Shown: in pieces, positions 42,685 to 53,500 of the stretch
Layout of the letters: each line of letters opens with the position of its first letter
Position numbering within the stretch: position 1 is the first letter of the stretch
NCBI GenBank assembly: GCA_045534165.1
Contig: JAZSJD010000055.1
Coordinates: 130,535-194,534 of the forward strand
Direction: 5' to 3'
DNA: 64,000 bases
Origin: SIG575 sp045534165
GTDB taxonomy: Bacteria > Bacillota > Clostridia > Oscillospirales > Acutalibacteraceae
Notes under the pieces: model-generated
Database searches by the model: none
What the model was told of the DNA's origin: nothing
Seen by the model: the letters and a program-made list of their open reading frames with translations, nothing else
Translations under genes and position numbers: made by a program

Positions 42685-43188
42685 TCAATAAAAAATTATA
42701 ACTGCTGCGACAGCCATAAAAGAACTGATTGCAGTATTGATCCTTGTTTTTTCTGTCATTTTTTCTTCTGCTTTATTCAATTGTTTTTTCAGCATATCAA
42801 TATGTAAATTGCAATTATTGCTCTGCCCCTGCAGATCAGTAACGCCTAACGATTTACCGAAAGAAAGAAGAATTTTTTCATCTTCGCTTTTAAGACAATC
42901 CTGTTTTGCAAATGTTGTGACTGATTTGTGCCAGTTTTCCGAAAAATTATTATCACAATTTTTTTCAAGTTCTGAAATTATTTTCAGTTTAATGCTATGA
43001 TCACAAACCAAATCACTTATTATTTCAGAAATATTCTTTTTTGAAAACATTATTTGTGAATTTATGTTTTCAACCAAAAAAACCAGATCTTTCAGAGCGG
43101 ACACTCTTTTTTTTATTTTCAAATTAGCAAACTGCCCTATCAACACAAAAACTATTGCAATCAGACAAAGTGCTGTTGTTTTGAACAT
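42685..43188 (-). CDS. spoIIIAB: Stage III sporulation protein AB
   Basis: 167 residues. An N-terminal membrane helix, the Lys/Arg-rich LKIKKRVSALKDLVFLVENINSQIMFSKKNI segment, a helical domain and a C-terminal helix fit SpoIIIAB, which resembles type II secretion GspF. ATG 43188 is chosen with AGGTG six bases before it (ATG 43194 and GTG 43197 are alternatives). It overlaps the spoIIIAA end by 65 bases, longer than usual for this operon; both frames are intact. Confidence 0.93.
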   Translation of the reverse strand: MFKTTALCLIAIVFVLIGQFANLKIKKRVSALKDLVFLVENINSQIMFSKKNISEIISDLVCDHSIKLKIISELEKNCDNNFSENWHKSVTTFAKQDCLKSEDEKILLSFGKSLGVTDLQGQSNNCNLHIDMLKKQLNKAEEKMTEKTRINTAISSFMAVAAVIIFY

Positions 43189-44122
43189 AACCATCACCTA
43201 TCCTGATAATTTCTTTAATTTTGCAGATTTCAGAACCTAACAGCACCACATTTCCTTTTATCCCGCTTTTAACAAGTGATTTGAACTGTGGTTTATTTTC
43301 CAATTCATCCTTTCCGTATGCATGTATACTCAATGCAAAATTAACGCCTGAATTCAATCCGCTTTTTATAGCTTCACATTCATCTACTGTACCTATTTCA
43401 TCGCAGATTATCATTTCCGGCGAAAGTGTTCGTAATGCACACATAATTCCCTCAGATTTTCTGAAAGAAGTAAGAACATCAGTATTAGGTCCGGTATCAA
43501 ATCCGCATAATCCATGATTTACAGGTGAAATCTCGCACCTTTCATCAACAATTACAACTTTATGATATTCGCCGAATCTTCCCGTTGAAACTTGTCTGGC
43601 AATATCTCTTAACAATGTTGTTTTCCCACTTGACGGAGGACCTGCGATTATAATATTGGAAATATGGTTTTTAAAAACATTTTTCATTATTTCATCTGCA
43701 CAGCCTTTGAACTCTCGGGCAATTCGTATATTCAATGAATTAACATCACGTACAGATGTTATTCTCCCGTTATCAGTTACTGCCGTTCCTGCAATACCTA
43801 CTCTGTGTCCCGAATCAAGGGTTATAAAGCATTGAATAATACTGTCTGAATGACTGTATACCGAATAGTTACAAAGTCTGTTAAAACTATCTTTTATTTC
43901 TTCTTGTGACACTTTATATAAATCTTCAGTATAAATATATGTGGTCCGTCCCGCTTTATCAAGAAACATAGTGCTGTCGGGGAAAATAAGAACTATTGGT
44001 TTTCCGATTCTTAATCTCACTTCTAAAACTCTGTTTTTTAATTCATCATCAATAGCACGCAACAAACTAAAAAGACCCGGAGTTAAAAACGAAACAGCAC
44101 TCTCAAACTTTTCTTTTTTCAT
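43124..44122 (-). CDS. spoIIIAA: Stage III sporulation protein AA (ATPase)
   Basis: 332 residues. The only ATPase of the complex: Walker A GPPSSGKT at 161-168, a Walker B-type VIVDERCEI later, ICDEIGT and SIHAYGKDEL. It may power the channel or transport. A divergent gene (yfhO) lies upstream; no convincing sigma-E promoter was recognised before it. Its last 21 codons or so are read in a second frame by spoIIIAB. Confidence 0.96.
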   Translation of the reverse strand: MKKEKFESAVSFLTPGLFSLLRAIDDELKNRVLEVRLRIGKPIVLIFPDSTMFLDKAGRTTYIYTEDLYKVSQEEIKDSFNRLCNYSVYSHSDSIIQCFITLDSGHRVGIAGTAVTDNGRITSVRDVNSLNIRIAREFKGCADEIMKNVFKNHISNIIIAGPPSSGKTTLLRDIARQVSTGRFGEYHKVVIVDERCEISPVNHGLCGFDTGPNTDVLTSFRKSEGIMCALRTLSPEMIICDEIGTVDECEAIKSGLNSGVNFALSIHAYGKDELENKPQFKSLVKSGIKGNVVLLGSEICKIKEIIRIGDGYVQNNSTLSDCNSFCVDRAVC

Positions 44123-44206
44123 ACTGCACCTACCTTTGTCCTATATATATTTGTGTATATTTAAAGATAGAACAGAAATTATTAAATTTCAGCTTAATGT
44201 TGAATA

Positions 44207-44238
44207 TTGACAAATATTATGTTAAACTAAACTATATA
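44207..44238 (+). promoter_or_regulatory. Promoter region for yfhO
   Basis: A perfect TTGACA at 44207-44212. The -10 is ambiguous: TAAACT (44228-44233) at 15 bases or TATATA (44233-44238) at 20 bases. Confidence 0.4.
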
Positions 44239-44266
44239 TATTTAATTTTGCGTTGTGAGGTCAGAT

Positions 44267-47140
44267 ATGAATAAACTAACAAACAAATTAAAAACCGGAA
44301 AAATATTTGATAACCGTTTCATTTTCCTTGCTATGTTTGGCTCATTTCTTATCAGTGTGCTCGTTGCTTACTGCTACAATATGATACCGTTTGGCAATCA
44401 TACAATACTCAGAATGGACTTATACCATCAATATGGTCCTTTGTTTGCAGAGCTTTCTGAAAGAATAAAAGATGGCGGGAGCTTTTTATACTCATGGAAT
44501 TCAGGAGGCGGTTCAAGTTTCCTCGGTAACTTTTACAACTATCTGTCAAGTCCCCTTTCTTTTATTGTATTGTTGTTCAGCCATAAAAACATCCCCGTTG
44601 CGATTGGTGTTTTAATTTTCACAAAAGCAGTTCTTGCTTCAGGAACATTTACATGGTATCTGAAAAAAAGCTTTTCACAACACAGTTACATCACTGCCGG
44701 TTTTGGTGTTCTCTATTCATTCTGTGGTTATTTTATAGCCTATTATTGGAATTTAATGTGGCTTGATGCCCTTGTTTTGCTTCCTGTTGTTTTGCTCGGA
44801 ATTGAGCGTATTATAAATAACGGCAAACCATTGACATTCATCTTTTCTTTAGCTGCTGTTATGTTTTCAAATTACTATATGGCATATATGGTTTGCATTT
44901 TCTCTGCTATCTATTTTGTATATTACTATTTTACAAATTATTCAATCACATCTTCACTTGCAGATTTCAGGCTTCCAAATGCAAAAAACAAATTTTTCAA
45001 CAAAGGGTTTGTTTATAAAATTCGCTCATCAAGATTTTTGGGAAGCGGTTTCACCTTTGCGTTTGGTGCTGTTACAGCCGCACTTTGTGTCGCTTTCGCA
45101 TTGATTCCCACTTACTTTATTTTACGTGCTTGTTCAGCAACTTCAGGAACATTCCCTGAAGAAATCCAGACATATAACTCTGTCTTTGATTTTCTCGCAA
45201 ACCATCTGGCAAGCGTTGACCCCACAATAAGAAGTAGCGGTGATGATGTATTACCTAATGTTTATTGCTCTGTTGCAACGGTTATGCTTATTCCGCTGTT
45301 CTATTTTTCAAAATCAATTTCTCTTCGCGAAAAAATTTCAACAACTGCACTTTTAGGTGTTTTGTTTCTCAGCTTTAACACAAATATGCTCAACTATATC
45401 TGGCATGGCTTCCATTATCCCAACGACCTGCCATACAGATTCTCATTTATGTACACATTCATTCTTTTGATTATCGCATTCAAAACACTTATGCGTATAA
45501 AAGAATTTAAGCCCAAAGAATTAATGGGCATTGGTTTTGGCACAGTTTTATTTATAGTACTTGTTGAAGAAATAGGCTCTAAAAATGTTGATGACCTTTC
45601 CGTTATTATCAGCCTTGCCTTTGCAATTATTTATGCTGTCGGATTTTATATATTCGGCAACAAAAAATATAACAAACAGGCAACTGCCCTTTTCCTCTTC
45701 TGTTGTTTTGTTTCCGAATATGCAATCGCAAATACAGACAACTACGTTATGAATCAGGAACTTAAATATTACAGTTCAGACTATGAAGAATTTGTTGAAA
45801 TAAAAGAAGATATTGACAAAGACCATGGGGATGAAAATATTTACAGAATGGAACTTACTTCCCTGAGAACAAGAATGGATCCTTGTTGGTATAACTACAA
45901 CGGTGTTTCAATTTTCTCATCTATGGCATATGAAAAAGTTGCAAACCTTCAACAAAATCTCGGACTTTACGGAAACTATATCAACTCATACACATATAAT
46001 CTCCAGACGCCTGTTTATAATGCTATGTTTGCACTGGATTATATAGTTGACAACAGTGCTGAAGTTGATATGAACACGGATTTATTCTCATTAATCAGTG
46101 ATAAAACAACATTCGATGCATATAAAAACAAATATTCACTTCCCATCGCTTATATGGTTGATTCTTCAATGCAAAAGTGGAAGTTTGACAACTATGACCC
46201 ATTTGTTGTACAAAACGATTATTTTGAAAAAGCTTGTGGTATTAAAGACGTTTTTGAAGGTGAAGCAGTATTTGATATTTCAGCATATGGTGTAAGCGAT
46301 TATTCAAATCCGTCTGATGGTTCAGACTGCATTTACTTCACAGCTGATTCAACTGACGGAACGGGAGAAATGGATCTTCTTGTTATTCCTGATGAATCAA
46401 AAAATCTTTACCTCTATGTAGAAAGCGGTAACCTTTCTTCACTTACTGTTGAAAAATATGGTGATGAAATAACACAGAATCTTGACGGAGAACATTATAT
46501 ACTTGACCTGGGTATGTGCGTTGCGAATGAGGTTGTTACAATCAAACTTTACGTCAAGGAAAATGTAACAAGCGGTTATGCTGATTTTATGCTCCGTTCT
46601 ATCAATATGGAAAAATTCAAAGAAGGATATAATATTCTCAAAAAACAATCTTTGGATGTTAAGAAATTTTCTGATACAGAAATTCATGGTACAATTTATG
46701 CACCTGAAGATGGTATTCTTTACACTTCTATCCCCTACGATAAAGGATGGCAGATAACTGTTGACGGTAAAGTTCTTGAAAGTGAAGAACTTATAGCTCT
46801 GGGTGACGCTTTGTTGGGAATAAACCTTTCAAAAGGAACCCACTCTGTTCACTTCAAATATACGCCACAAGGTCTTAAAGTCGGAATCATTGCTTCAGTA
46901 ATCGGAGTTTTAATCCTTCTTGTATATTTGTTGATAATACGCCGATTGAAATTCATCAGAAAATACACTATGACTTTCAATACATCACAAGACAAGACAC
47001 TTTCAACTGAAATCCAGAATGAAATTGACTGTCAAAATGCTGAAATTCTGTTAAATGAAATGCAGTTAAATCTCAACACAGTCCAAGAAGAATGTGACAC
47101 AGAAAACGATCTGACCCAATCACAAGAAGAAGAACAATAA
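44267..47140 (+). CDS. YfhO family multi-spanning membrane protein
   Basis: 957 residues from ATG 44267, set by GAGGT. YfhO proteins are large GT-C-like membrane glycosyltransferases; Bacillus YfhO is needed for N-acetylglucosamine modification of lipoteichoic acid and stress resistance. Over ten membrane helices fill about residues 15-480, with the RMDLYHQYGPLF motif after the first helix and WNSGGGSSFLGNFYNYLSSP next; a soluble outer domain (about 490-870) and a final helix (about 875-895) follow, then a cytoplasmic acidic tail rich in Gln and Glu. The sugar donor or acceptor here is unknown. Confidence 0.88.
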   Translation: MNKLTNKLKTGKIFDNRFIFLAMFGSFLISVLVAYCYNMIPFGNHTILRMDLYHQYGPLFAELSERIKDGGSFLYSWNSGGGSSFLGNFYNYLSSPLSFIVLLFSHKNIPVAIGVLIFTKAVLASGTFTWYLKKSFSQHSYITAGFGVLYSFCGYFIAYYWNLMWLDALVLLPVVLLGIERIINNGKPLTFIFSLAAVMFSNYYMAYMVCIFSAIYFVYYYFTNYSITSSLADFRLPNAKNKFFNKGFVYKIRSSRFLGSGFTFAFGAVTAALCVAFALIPTYFILRACSATSGTFPEEIQTYNSVFDFLANHLASVDPTIRSSGDDVLPNVYCSVATVMLIPLFYFSKSISLREKISTTALLGVLFLSFNTNMLNYIWHGFHYPNDLPYRFSFMYTFILLIIAFKTLMRIKEFKPKELMGIGFGTVLFIVLVEEIGSKNVDDLSVIISLAFAIIYAVGFYIFGNKKYNKQATALFLFCCFVSEYAIANTDNYVMNQELKYYSSDYEEFVEIKEDIDKDHGDENIYRMELTSLRTRMDPCWYNYNGVSIFSSMAYEKVANLQQNLGLYGNYINSYTYNLQTPVYNAMFALDYIVDNSAEVDMNTDLFSLISDKTTFDAYKNKYSLPIAYMVDSSMQKWKFDNYDPFVVQNDYFEKACGIKDVFEGEAVFDISAYGVSDYSNPSDGSDCIYFTADSTDGTGEMDLLVIPDESKNLYLYVESGNLSSLTVEKYGDEITQNLDGEHYILDLGMCVANEVVTIKLYVKENVTSGYADFMLRSINMEKFKEGYNILKKQSLDVKKFSDTEIHGTIYAPEDGILYTSIPYDKGWQITVDGKVLESEELIALGDALLGINLSKGTHSVHFKYTPQGLKVGIIASVIGVLILLVYLLIIRRLKFIRKYTMTFNTSQDKTLSTEIQNEIDCQNAEILLNEMQLNLNTVQEECDTENDLTQSQEEEQ

Positions 47141-47143
47141 TAA

Positions 47144-47180
47144 AAAGCACCTGAATGTTAACAAAACATTCAGGTGCTTT
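47144..47180. terminator. Bidirectional terminator
   Basis: A 16-bp perfect stem (47144-47159 with 47165-47180) with a five-base loop between the convergent yfhO and histidine kinase genes. T-rich on both outer sides: stem TTT then CATC on plus, TTATTATT on minus. Confidence 0.85.
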
Positions 47181-47213
47181 CATCATTACTAACTTAAACA
47201 AATTTTCAGTTAT

Positions 47214-48566
47214 TTACTTTTTATTAGCTTTCGGAATTGAAAAAACAATGGATAAACCTGTTTCAAATTTTGATTTTTCTGCAAAAATTGTACCTTGATG
47301 AGCTTCTATTATATCTTTGCAAATAGAAAGTCCAAGACCGGAAACTGATTTACTTCTACTTTCGTCCGTTGTATAAAGCGGTTCGAAAATTTTCTTCAAC
47401 TGCCACTGAGGAACGCCTTCACCGTTATCTGAAACCTTAAAGAAAACATTATAGTTAACCTTGTATGCTTCAATATGAATTTCAAGAGGCAAGGATGATT
47501 TGTGTTTTGTACTGTTACTGATTATATTACCAAACACACGTAACATATCAGCTTTGTTAATTATAATAACAGCATCCTCTGTTTTATCATCAATTGTAAA
47601 TGTACAATTTTCTCTTTCAAGGTCGTCACGGTAGTATGAATCAACGGCTGACAAAAGCTGTTTTACAGGAACAACCATTTTTTCTGAAGAATCCGCATTA
47701 TCATTATATGTCAGATAATCATCAAGTCCTTCAATCATTTTTTTAATCGCAATAGACTTTTCATAGATTGTGTTGACATATTTATTTTTACGTTCTTTAG
47801 GTAATTCCTCTTTTTTCAACTGTTCGGCATAACCCATAATAGAGGTAAGTGGTGTTTTGATATCGTGTGAAACGGAAGCAATGATTCTTGTTTGTTTATT
47901 TTCCTCTTCAGTTAAGGCTCCCGTAAGAGCATCAAAGTCTTTAGTTAAAGATTCAAACTCATTTTTTTCATCATTTTCAGCGATATGAATATTCTTATTA
48001 TAACCTCTGATTGATTTTGCAAGTCTTTCAAGAGGTAAGAGAATAATCTTTCTTATTGAGAAAATAATTATTACCATTGCTATTGTGAAAATTATCGCTT
48101 CAAAGATAAGCATACGCCACAAGTAAACGCTAATAAATGATGGCATATTCTCCAAAGAAAAATTTTCACTCGTAGAAATTGCAGCTTTTATAAAATAAAT
48201 CTGCTGTCCATTACTGTTTGTAGCGAGGAATTTTTCAGACGCTGTAATATACAAATTATCGTCTTTATTGATTTTTGTTACTACACTATCATCAGGGTAT
48301 GTATAAACAATTGCTCCATCAATGTCTTCAATATAAAGAATTATATCATCACCTATTTTTTCTTCATTAATCGACTCGGAGAAATCGCCGGAATATCTCA
48401 ACTGTTTTATAATTGAACTGACAGTACTATTCGCCTGTTTTTTCATGCTTACAACCTGTTCATTAATACCTGCGGGTAAAACTAATAACGAGAACAAAAA
48501 GATACCCAGAAAGTTTATAACAAACACAACCACAAACATTAAGGCTATTCGTTTACGTATACTCAT
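47214..48566 (-). CDS. Sensor histidine kinase (HAMP, HisKA, HATPase)
   Basis: 450 residues. Two membrane helices (about 9-30 and 150-170) flank an outer sensor domain of about 115 residues; a HAMP domain follows, then the phospho-acceptor His234 in SVSHDIKTPLTSIMGYAEQ and an ATPase domain with the N box (FGNIISNSTKHKS), DNGEGVP and SGLGLSICKDIIEAH. It lies five bases after its response regulator. Signal and target are unknown; the neighbourhood (YfhO, envelope genes) hints at envelope stress but does not prove it. Confidence 0.95.
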   Translation of the reverse strand: MSIRKRIALMFVVVFVINFLGIFLFSLLVLPAGINEQVVSMKKQANSTVSSIIKQLRYSGDFSESINEEKIGDDIILYIEDIDGAIVYTYPDDSVVTKINKDDNLYITASEKFLATNSNGQQIYFIKAAISTSENFSLENMPSFISVYLWRMLIFEAIIFTIAMVIIIFSIRKIILLPLERLAKSIRGYNKNIHIAENDEKNEFESLTKDFDALTGALTEEENKQTRIIASVSHDIKTPLTSIMGYAEQLKKEELPKERKNKYVNTIYEKSIAIKKMIEGLDDYLTYNDNADSSEKMVVPVKQLLSAVDSYYRDDLERENCTFTIDDKTEDAVIIINKADMLRVFGNIISNSTKHKSSLPLEIHIEAYKVNYNVFFKVSDNGEGVPQWQLKKIFEPLYTTDESRSKSVSGLGLSICKDIIEAHQGTIFAEKSKFETGLSIVFSIPKANKK

Positions 48567-48571
48567 ATCAA

Positions 48572-49267
48572 TTATTCACCTGAAAGAGGAGAAACAAATT
48601 TATAACCTACGCCCCAGACAGTTTTGATATATTTACCGTCAACATCAATTTTATTTCTGAGATTTTTAATATTAACAGCAACAGTTCCTATATCGCCGTA
48701 TTCTGAACCCCACACGTGATTGAATATTTCTTCACGTGAAAGAACCTTTCCCACGTTTTCCATAAGATACTCAAGAAGCTGAAACTCTCTTGTTGAAAGC
48801 ATAATACGCTGTTTATTCTTCATTAAATCATAACTGTCTTTGTGAAGCTCAAATTCACCGATAGTAATTACATCAGAAGAAGTATCAGTAATCGTACCTG
48901 TTCTTCTGTCACGTCTGATATGAGCTTTTACTTTAGCCACCAATTCCTCAACAACAAAAGGTTTTGTTATATAGTCATCAGCGCCCATTTCAAGTCCTAC
49001 AACCACATCAAGTGTCCTGCTTTTTGCACTTACAAAAATGATCGGACAAGTGATTGTATCTCTGATTTTTCTGCAAAGTGTAAGCCCATCAATTTTAGGC
49101 ATCATAATATCCAGAAGAATAACAGAAATATCAGGGTTATTTCTTGCAATTTCAAGACCTGTTTCACCATCATTTGCTGTCAGCGTCTCGTAACCTTCGT
49201 CACTTAATGCATCTGAAATAAGTTCTGCAATTTCTACTTCATCATCAACAATTAAAATTTTCTCCAT
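48572..49267 (-). CDS. OmpR-family response regulator
   Basis: 231 residues. The receiver domain (1-120) has the acidic pair VDDE (8-10), the phospho-acceptor Asp53 in LLDIMMPKIDG, and the conserved Lys in DDYITKPF. The C-terminal winged helix (about 135-230) contains STREFQLLEYLMEN and VAVNIKNLRNKID. It and the downstream histidine kinase form a two-component system, transcribed from the promoter at 49299-49327. Confidence 0.96.
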   Translation of the reverse strand: MEKILIVDDEVEIAELISDALSDEGYETLTANDGETGLEIARNNPDISVILLDIMMPKIDGLTLCRKIRDTITCPIIFVSAKSRTLDVVVGLEMGADDYITKPFVVEELVAKVKAHIRRDRRTGTITDTSSDVITIGEFELHKDSYDLMKNKQRIMLSTREFQLLEYLMENVGKVLSREEIFNHVWGSEYGDIGTVAVNIKNLRNKIDVDGKYIKTVWGVGYKFVSPLSGE

Positions 49268-49298
49268 ATTTATTCAATCCTTTCAGATTAATAAATAA

Positions 49299-49327
49299 AT
49301 TATCTCATAATTTATACTAAAAGTCAA
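49299..49327 (-). promoter_or_regulatory. Promoter for the two-component system
   Basis: Minus-strand TTGACT (49327-49322) and GATAAT (49304-49299), 17-base spacer, extended TGA before the -10. Confidence 0.75.
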
Positions 49328-49372
49328 CAAACCATAGAATTTATAATTAATATTAATTTTTCTGTCTAAATA

Positions 49373-49401
49373 TGGATATTTATAAAATTTTATGATACAA
49401 T
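49373..49401 (+). promoter_or_regulatory. Promoter for monoglyceride-lipase-like gene
   Basis: TGGATA (49373-49378) and TACAAT (49396-49401), 17-base spacer, with TGA before the -10 (extended form). Confidence 0.6.
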
Positions 49402-49430
49402 GATAGAAAAGAAACAAGGAGGTAATATTT

Positions 49431-50393
49431 ATGGGAATCATGCATAACATTTACTCATCTGATAACGGAAATACCTTTGTTTCCAAAACCGGTCTTGCCG
49501 AAATTTTCTACCAGAGTTGGGCACCGGAAAACCCTGATAATATAAAAGGTATTTTTCAGATTATTCATGGTATGGCTGAACACTCAGACAGGTATGAAGA
49601 ATTTGCAAAATTTTTAACTACAATTGGTTTTGTTGTTTTCGTCAATGACCACATCGGCCACGGAAGAAGTGTTAAATCCGATGATGATTTAGGCTATTTT
49701 GGTGAAAATGATGGCTGGAAAGCTTTTGTTGATGATGAATACACAATTACAATACGTGCAAAAAAAGAGTATCCTAACTTGCCGGTTGTTCTTTTTGGTC
49801 ACAGCATGGGTTCTTTTATTGCAAGAAAATATATTTCACAGTACGGGAATGAAATTGATGCAGCCATAATTTGCGGAACAAGCGGTCCTAATTCTGCTGC
49901 CGGAATAGGAATTAAACTTGCAAATGCTGTTGCAAAAATCAAAGGTTCAAAACATAGAAGTAATTTTGTCAATTCCATTGCATTTGGCTCATATAATAAA
50001 CGATTTGCTTCCAAAGGTGATAACGGCTTCAGCTGGCTCACAACAGACAAAGCTATTGTAAAAAAATATAACGAAGACCCCTACTGTGGATTCCTGTTCA
50101 CCGCAAAAGGATTTACCGATTTATTTGGTGTTCTTGATAGTGTTTCGAAAAAAGATTGCTATGAAAATACACCTGAAAAGCTTCCTATATTCATCATTGC
50201 CGGAAACGATGACCCTGTTGGCAGTTATGGTAAAGGCATTGAAAAAGTTTATAATGAATATATCAAAACCGGTCATAATAAAGTAACGATGAAAATCTTC
50301 CCAAGAATGAGACATGAAATACTTAATGAATTCGGCAAAGAAGAAGTTATGGTTAACGTTGCACAGTGGTGTCAGAAAATTTTAAGTATATAA
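49431..50393 (+). CDS. Monoacylglycerol-lipase-like alpha/beta hydrolase
   Basis: 320 residues. The lysophospholipase/serine aminopeptidase S33 signature IIHGMAEHSDRYEEFAKFL (44-62) is followed by DHIGHGRS, the nucleophile Ser125 in FGHSMGS, the acid in AGNDDPVGSYG and His in RMRHEILNE. No signal or membrane segment, so cytoplasmic. A near-perfect AAGGAGG is eight bases before ATG 49431. Monocistronic with its own promoter and terminator. Confidence 0.92.
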   Translation: MGIMHNIYSSDNGNTFVSKTGLAEIFYQSWAPENPDNIKGIFQIIHGMAEHSDRYEEFAKFLTTIGFVVFVNDHIGHGRSVKSDDDLGYFGENDGWKAFVDDEYTITIRAKKEYPNLPVVLFGHSMGSFIARKYISQYGNEIDAAIICGTSGPNSAAGIGIKLANAVAKIKGSKHRSNFVNSIAFGSYNKRFASKGDNGFSWLTTDKAIVKKYNEDPYCGFLFTAKGFTDLFGVLDSVSKKDCYENTPEKLPIFIIAGNDDPVGSYGKGIEKVYNEYIKTGHNKVTMKIFPRMRHEILNEFGKEEVMVNVAQWCQKILSI

Positions 50394-50401
50394 TGTACAG
50401 A

Positions 50402-50435
50402 AAGCATCCTCTTAGCATAAAGAGGATGCTTTTTT
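50402..50435 (+). terminator. Terminator after the lipase-like gene
   Basis: Stem AAGCATCCTCTT/AAGAGGATGCTT (50402-50413 with 50420-50431) with TTTTTT after it. Confidence 0.93.
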
Positions 50436-50478
50436 GTGCAAAATAAATAATTTGTTTATTTTTTAAATGAAAAAAACA

Positions 50479-50507
50479 TTGATTTTTCCAATGGTCAGTG
50501 ATAATAT
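50479..50507 (+). promoter_or_regulatory. Promoter for the dockerin protein gene
   Basis: TTGATT (50479-50484) and TAATAT (50502-50507), 17-base spacer, with TGA just before the -10. A TATAAT three bases later gives a 20-base spacer and is the alternative. Confidence 0.55.
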
Positions 50508-50548
50508 AATGATGTATGGTCTTTTCCAACTTTAAGGAGGTCTCTTTT

Positions 50549-53500
50549 ATGAAAACATCAAAGAAAATATTATCCGTACTCTTAGCGGTTGCCTTGGTTA
50601 TTTCTGTTTTCAGTGTTAATTTTACAGCAGCTGAAATCAAACCGACAGGTACTGTTTTCAAAGAAATTCCTACAACTGCCGGTGAACGCCCGAGAGCAGA
50701 ATTCTTCTGCACAGAAGTTACACGTGTTGCCAAAGGCGTTAATTCTGTTGAACCGGGTAATGTGATTGTTAAAGCTACTCCTTCAGGTGTTCCTGAACTT
50801 TCCGGTTCATATGCAGCTCAGGCATATGCAGGAGAAACACCAATTGCTACCCAGATCACTTTCGTTTCTTCAACCGTTGGTGTTACCCCTGTTAAACTTA
50901 CTTGCAACAACGAAACTGTTATATTTACTGATATGAAATTTGACGGTTCAACAGGTACATATACTTGTGAAATCAAAAGCGGTACTGCACAACCGGGTGA
51001 AGCTCTTGTTTTCACAATGGACTATAAATGGACTGATGGTAATGAGTATCAGGAAAAGTGCGTTTCTTATGTTGAAGGTATAGTTACCGGTGGTGTTTAT
51101 ACATATTTAGAGTGTACCTTCAAACCTTTCAGCGGCACTGCATCTTTTTACCGTACATCGATAAGTGCTATTACAAGACTTCTCGGTAAAGGTGTGTTCT
51201 ATGAACAACCCGCTACCATTACAACATCAGATACAGATCCCCATAAAACTTATGGTGTTTACAATGTTGCAACTGCAACTGAACTTTCAAACGTTGCTTC
51301 CGGATATAACACATTGATCTACCGTGATGACAAAAACGTTGAAGCAAAAGGCGGTACAAAAGATATTTATTTCACCAATTATATTCCCGGTGTTCCCACT
51401 GCACATGTTTATGTTGACTCATCAAAAACCACAACACTTGCAGATATTAACCTTAGAATGGATGCAAGCACACGAGACCTTTCAACAAGAAATAACAGCA
51501 ATCCATACACTGCTGTTTCCAACATGTATGTACACGAAGGTCTTCAGGTAAACGGTATTCCCGGTGCAAGCAATACAATTGCTGAACAGATAATCGGTTA
51601 TACTATTCCTGCGAAAGCAGACTACGGTATTAAACAGCAGAAAAAAAATGCAACTATGTATACAGTTACCGGTGCAACAAGGGCATACAGTAAAATCTTT
51701 ACAAAAGGTTTTACGGGTACTGTTGCAAATATCGCAGATGGTTCACAGTATACAATTACAAATGAATATTATTCATATAACTATGTAGATCACAGCCTGG
51801 ATGAAGGCAACCTTACTACAATCGGACAAGTGTCTACACCTATTGTTTTCCACATTGTTGATAAAGGTGTTCTCTGGTCTCTTCTTGATGAAGTTATGCA
51901 TAGTGACCCCGAATCTCCCCTTGTGAAAAACAAGTATAAAGGTACTAATCCTCAGGCGTGGTACTACAAATCAGGTTTTGCTGCATTCCAGAATTCATAT
52001 GTTGATGCACTCAGGGTTGCGAATAATATAAAAGCAACACAATCAGAAGTTGATGCTGCAGTAAAATCTCTTCAGACTCTGTATAACAGTCTTACACTCA
52101 AAACTGCTGATTACACAGAAGTAAATGAACTGGAGAAGATTGCAGACGAAATCATCGACAACGCATATGCTTATGACCCCCAGGATGTTGCTCTTGTGGA
52201 AGAAGCACAAGATATGGTTAAGAAAAACTATAATATCCTTTATCAGAATGCCGTTGACGTGATGGCAGACAATTTAAGACTTGCTATTCAAAATGCAGAC
52301 CCTACACCTGCTGATTATCAGGAAGTTTACAGAGCAAAAATTGCTTTTGAAGAACTTGATAAGGACTACTATACAGTTGAATCCTGGCAGAACGTTCTTG
52401 ATGTAATTGACAGCGTTGATTTTAGTCTTTCAATTATTGAACAGGATATCGTTGATGGTTATGCACAGGCAATTCTCGACGCAACTGCTGCACTCGTAGT
52501 CAAAACTGCTGATTTTTCAGGACTTATTGCAACAATAGAAAAAGCAAAAAAACTTGAAGAGAGATATTATACAAACTTTGAAATACTCTCTGAACCTCTG
52601 AATAATGCAGAAAATGCTGTTGATGATGCAAAAGTAAACTTGTGGCTTCCTGCAAAACAAGGTGAGGTTGACGAATTACACAGACTTTTAAATCTGGCAA
52701 TTAACTCTCTGACACTTAAAAATCTGGACAAATCAGCTCTCAAAGAAGCAATTGATGCTGAACTTGTGGAACTTGTAAAATATTACGACCAGAATCTTCT
52801 TGCTGCTTACAGAGAACTTGTAGCAGAAGGCCAGGCAATATATGATGACGGAACACTCAATGCCTTTGCGCAGGATGATGTGGATGCAAAAACACAAGAA
52901 ATTATTGAAACATATAATGCACTTCAGGCTTCATACAATCCTCCTGTTGATTTAGCAGAACTTGAAAAGGCAATTGCAGATGCTAATGAGGTAATAACAG
53001 AACACTATTTTGCAGATGACGCTCTGGTTGAATTCCTTGCAGCTAAATTCAATGCTGAAACCCTTTATGTAAGTGACCTCACAAAAGATTCACAAACAGC
53101 AGTTAACAATGCAACAGCACGAATTTACAATGCAATTGATGCCCTCAACATCAAGCCTGCTGACACATCAGCACTTGCTGAACTGAGAGTCACACTTGCA
53201 ACAATGCTCTCAGAAAAACTTAAAATAACAACATATATCGATGGCCAACTTGGTGAAAAGAAAGTTATTAAATATAACGAATCAGAAGTTCTTGAAATGC
53301 TCAAAGCAGTTAATGAATTGTTAGATGAAGAAAATCTCACAATTATGGATAACGAAAGAATAAATGCTTTTGTTCAGGAAATTAACGAAAAAATAGCTTC
53401 ATCAGACACACCTAAAACTGACGAATATCTTCAGGTTGCAATAGCTGAATATAAAACTTATGATTCATATTACTACACTGAAGAAGAATGGGCATTATAT

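Noticed and set aside
44123..44200. Sigma-E promoter for spoIIIAA
   Set aside because: TATACACA gives only a partial match to the -10 and no good -35 sits at the right distance; not strong enough to list.
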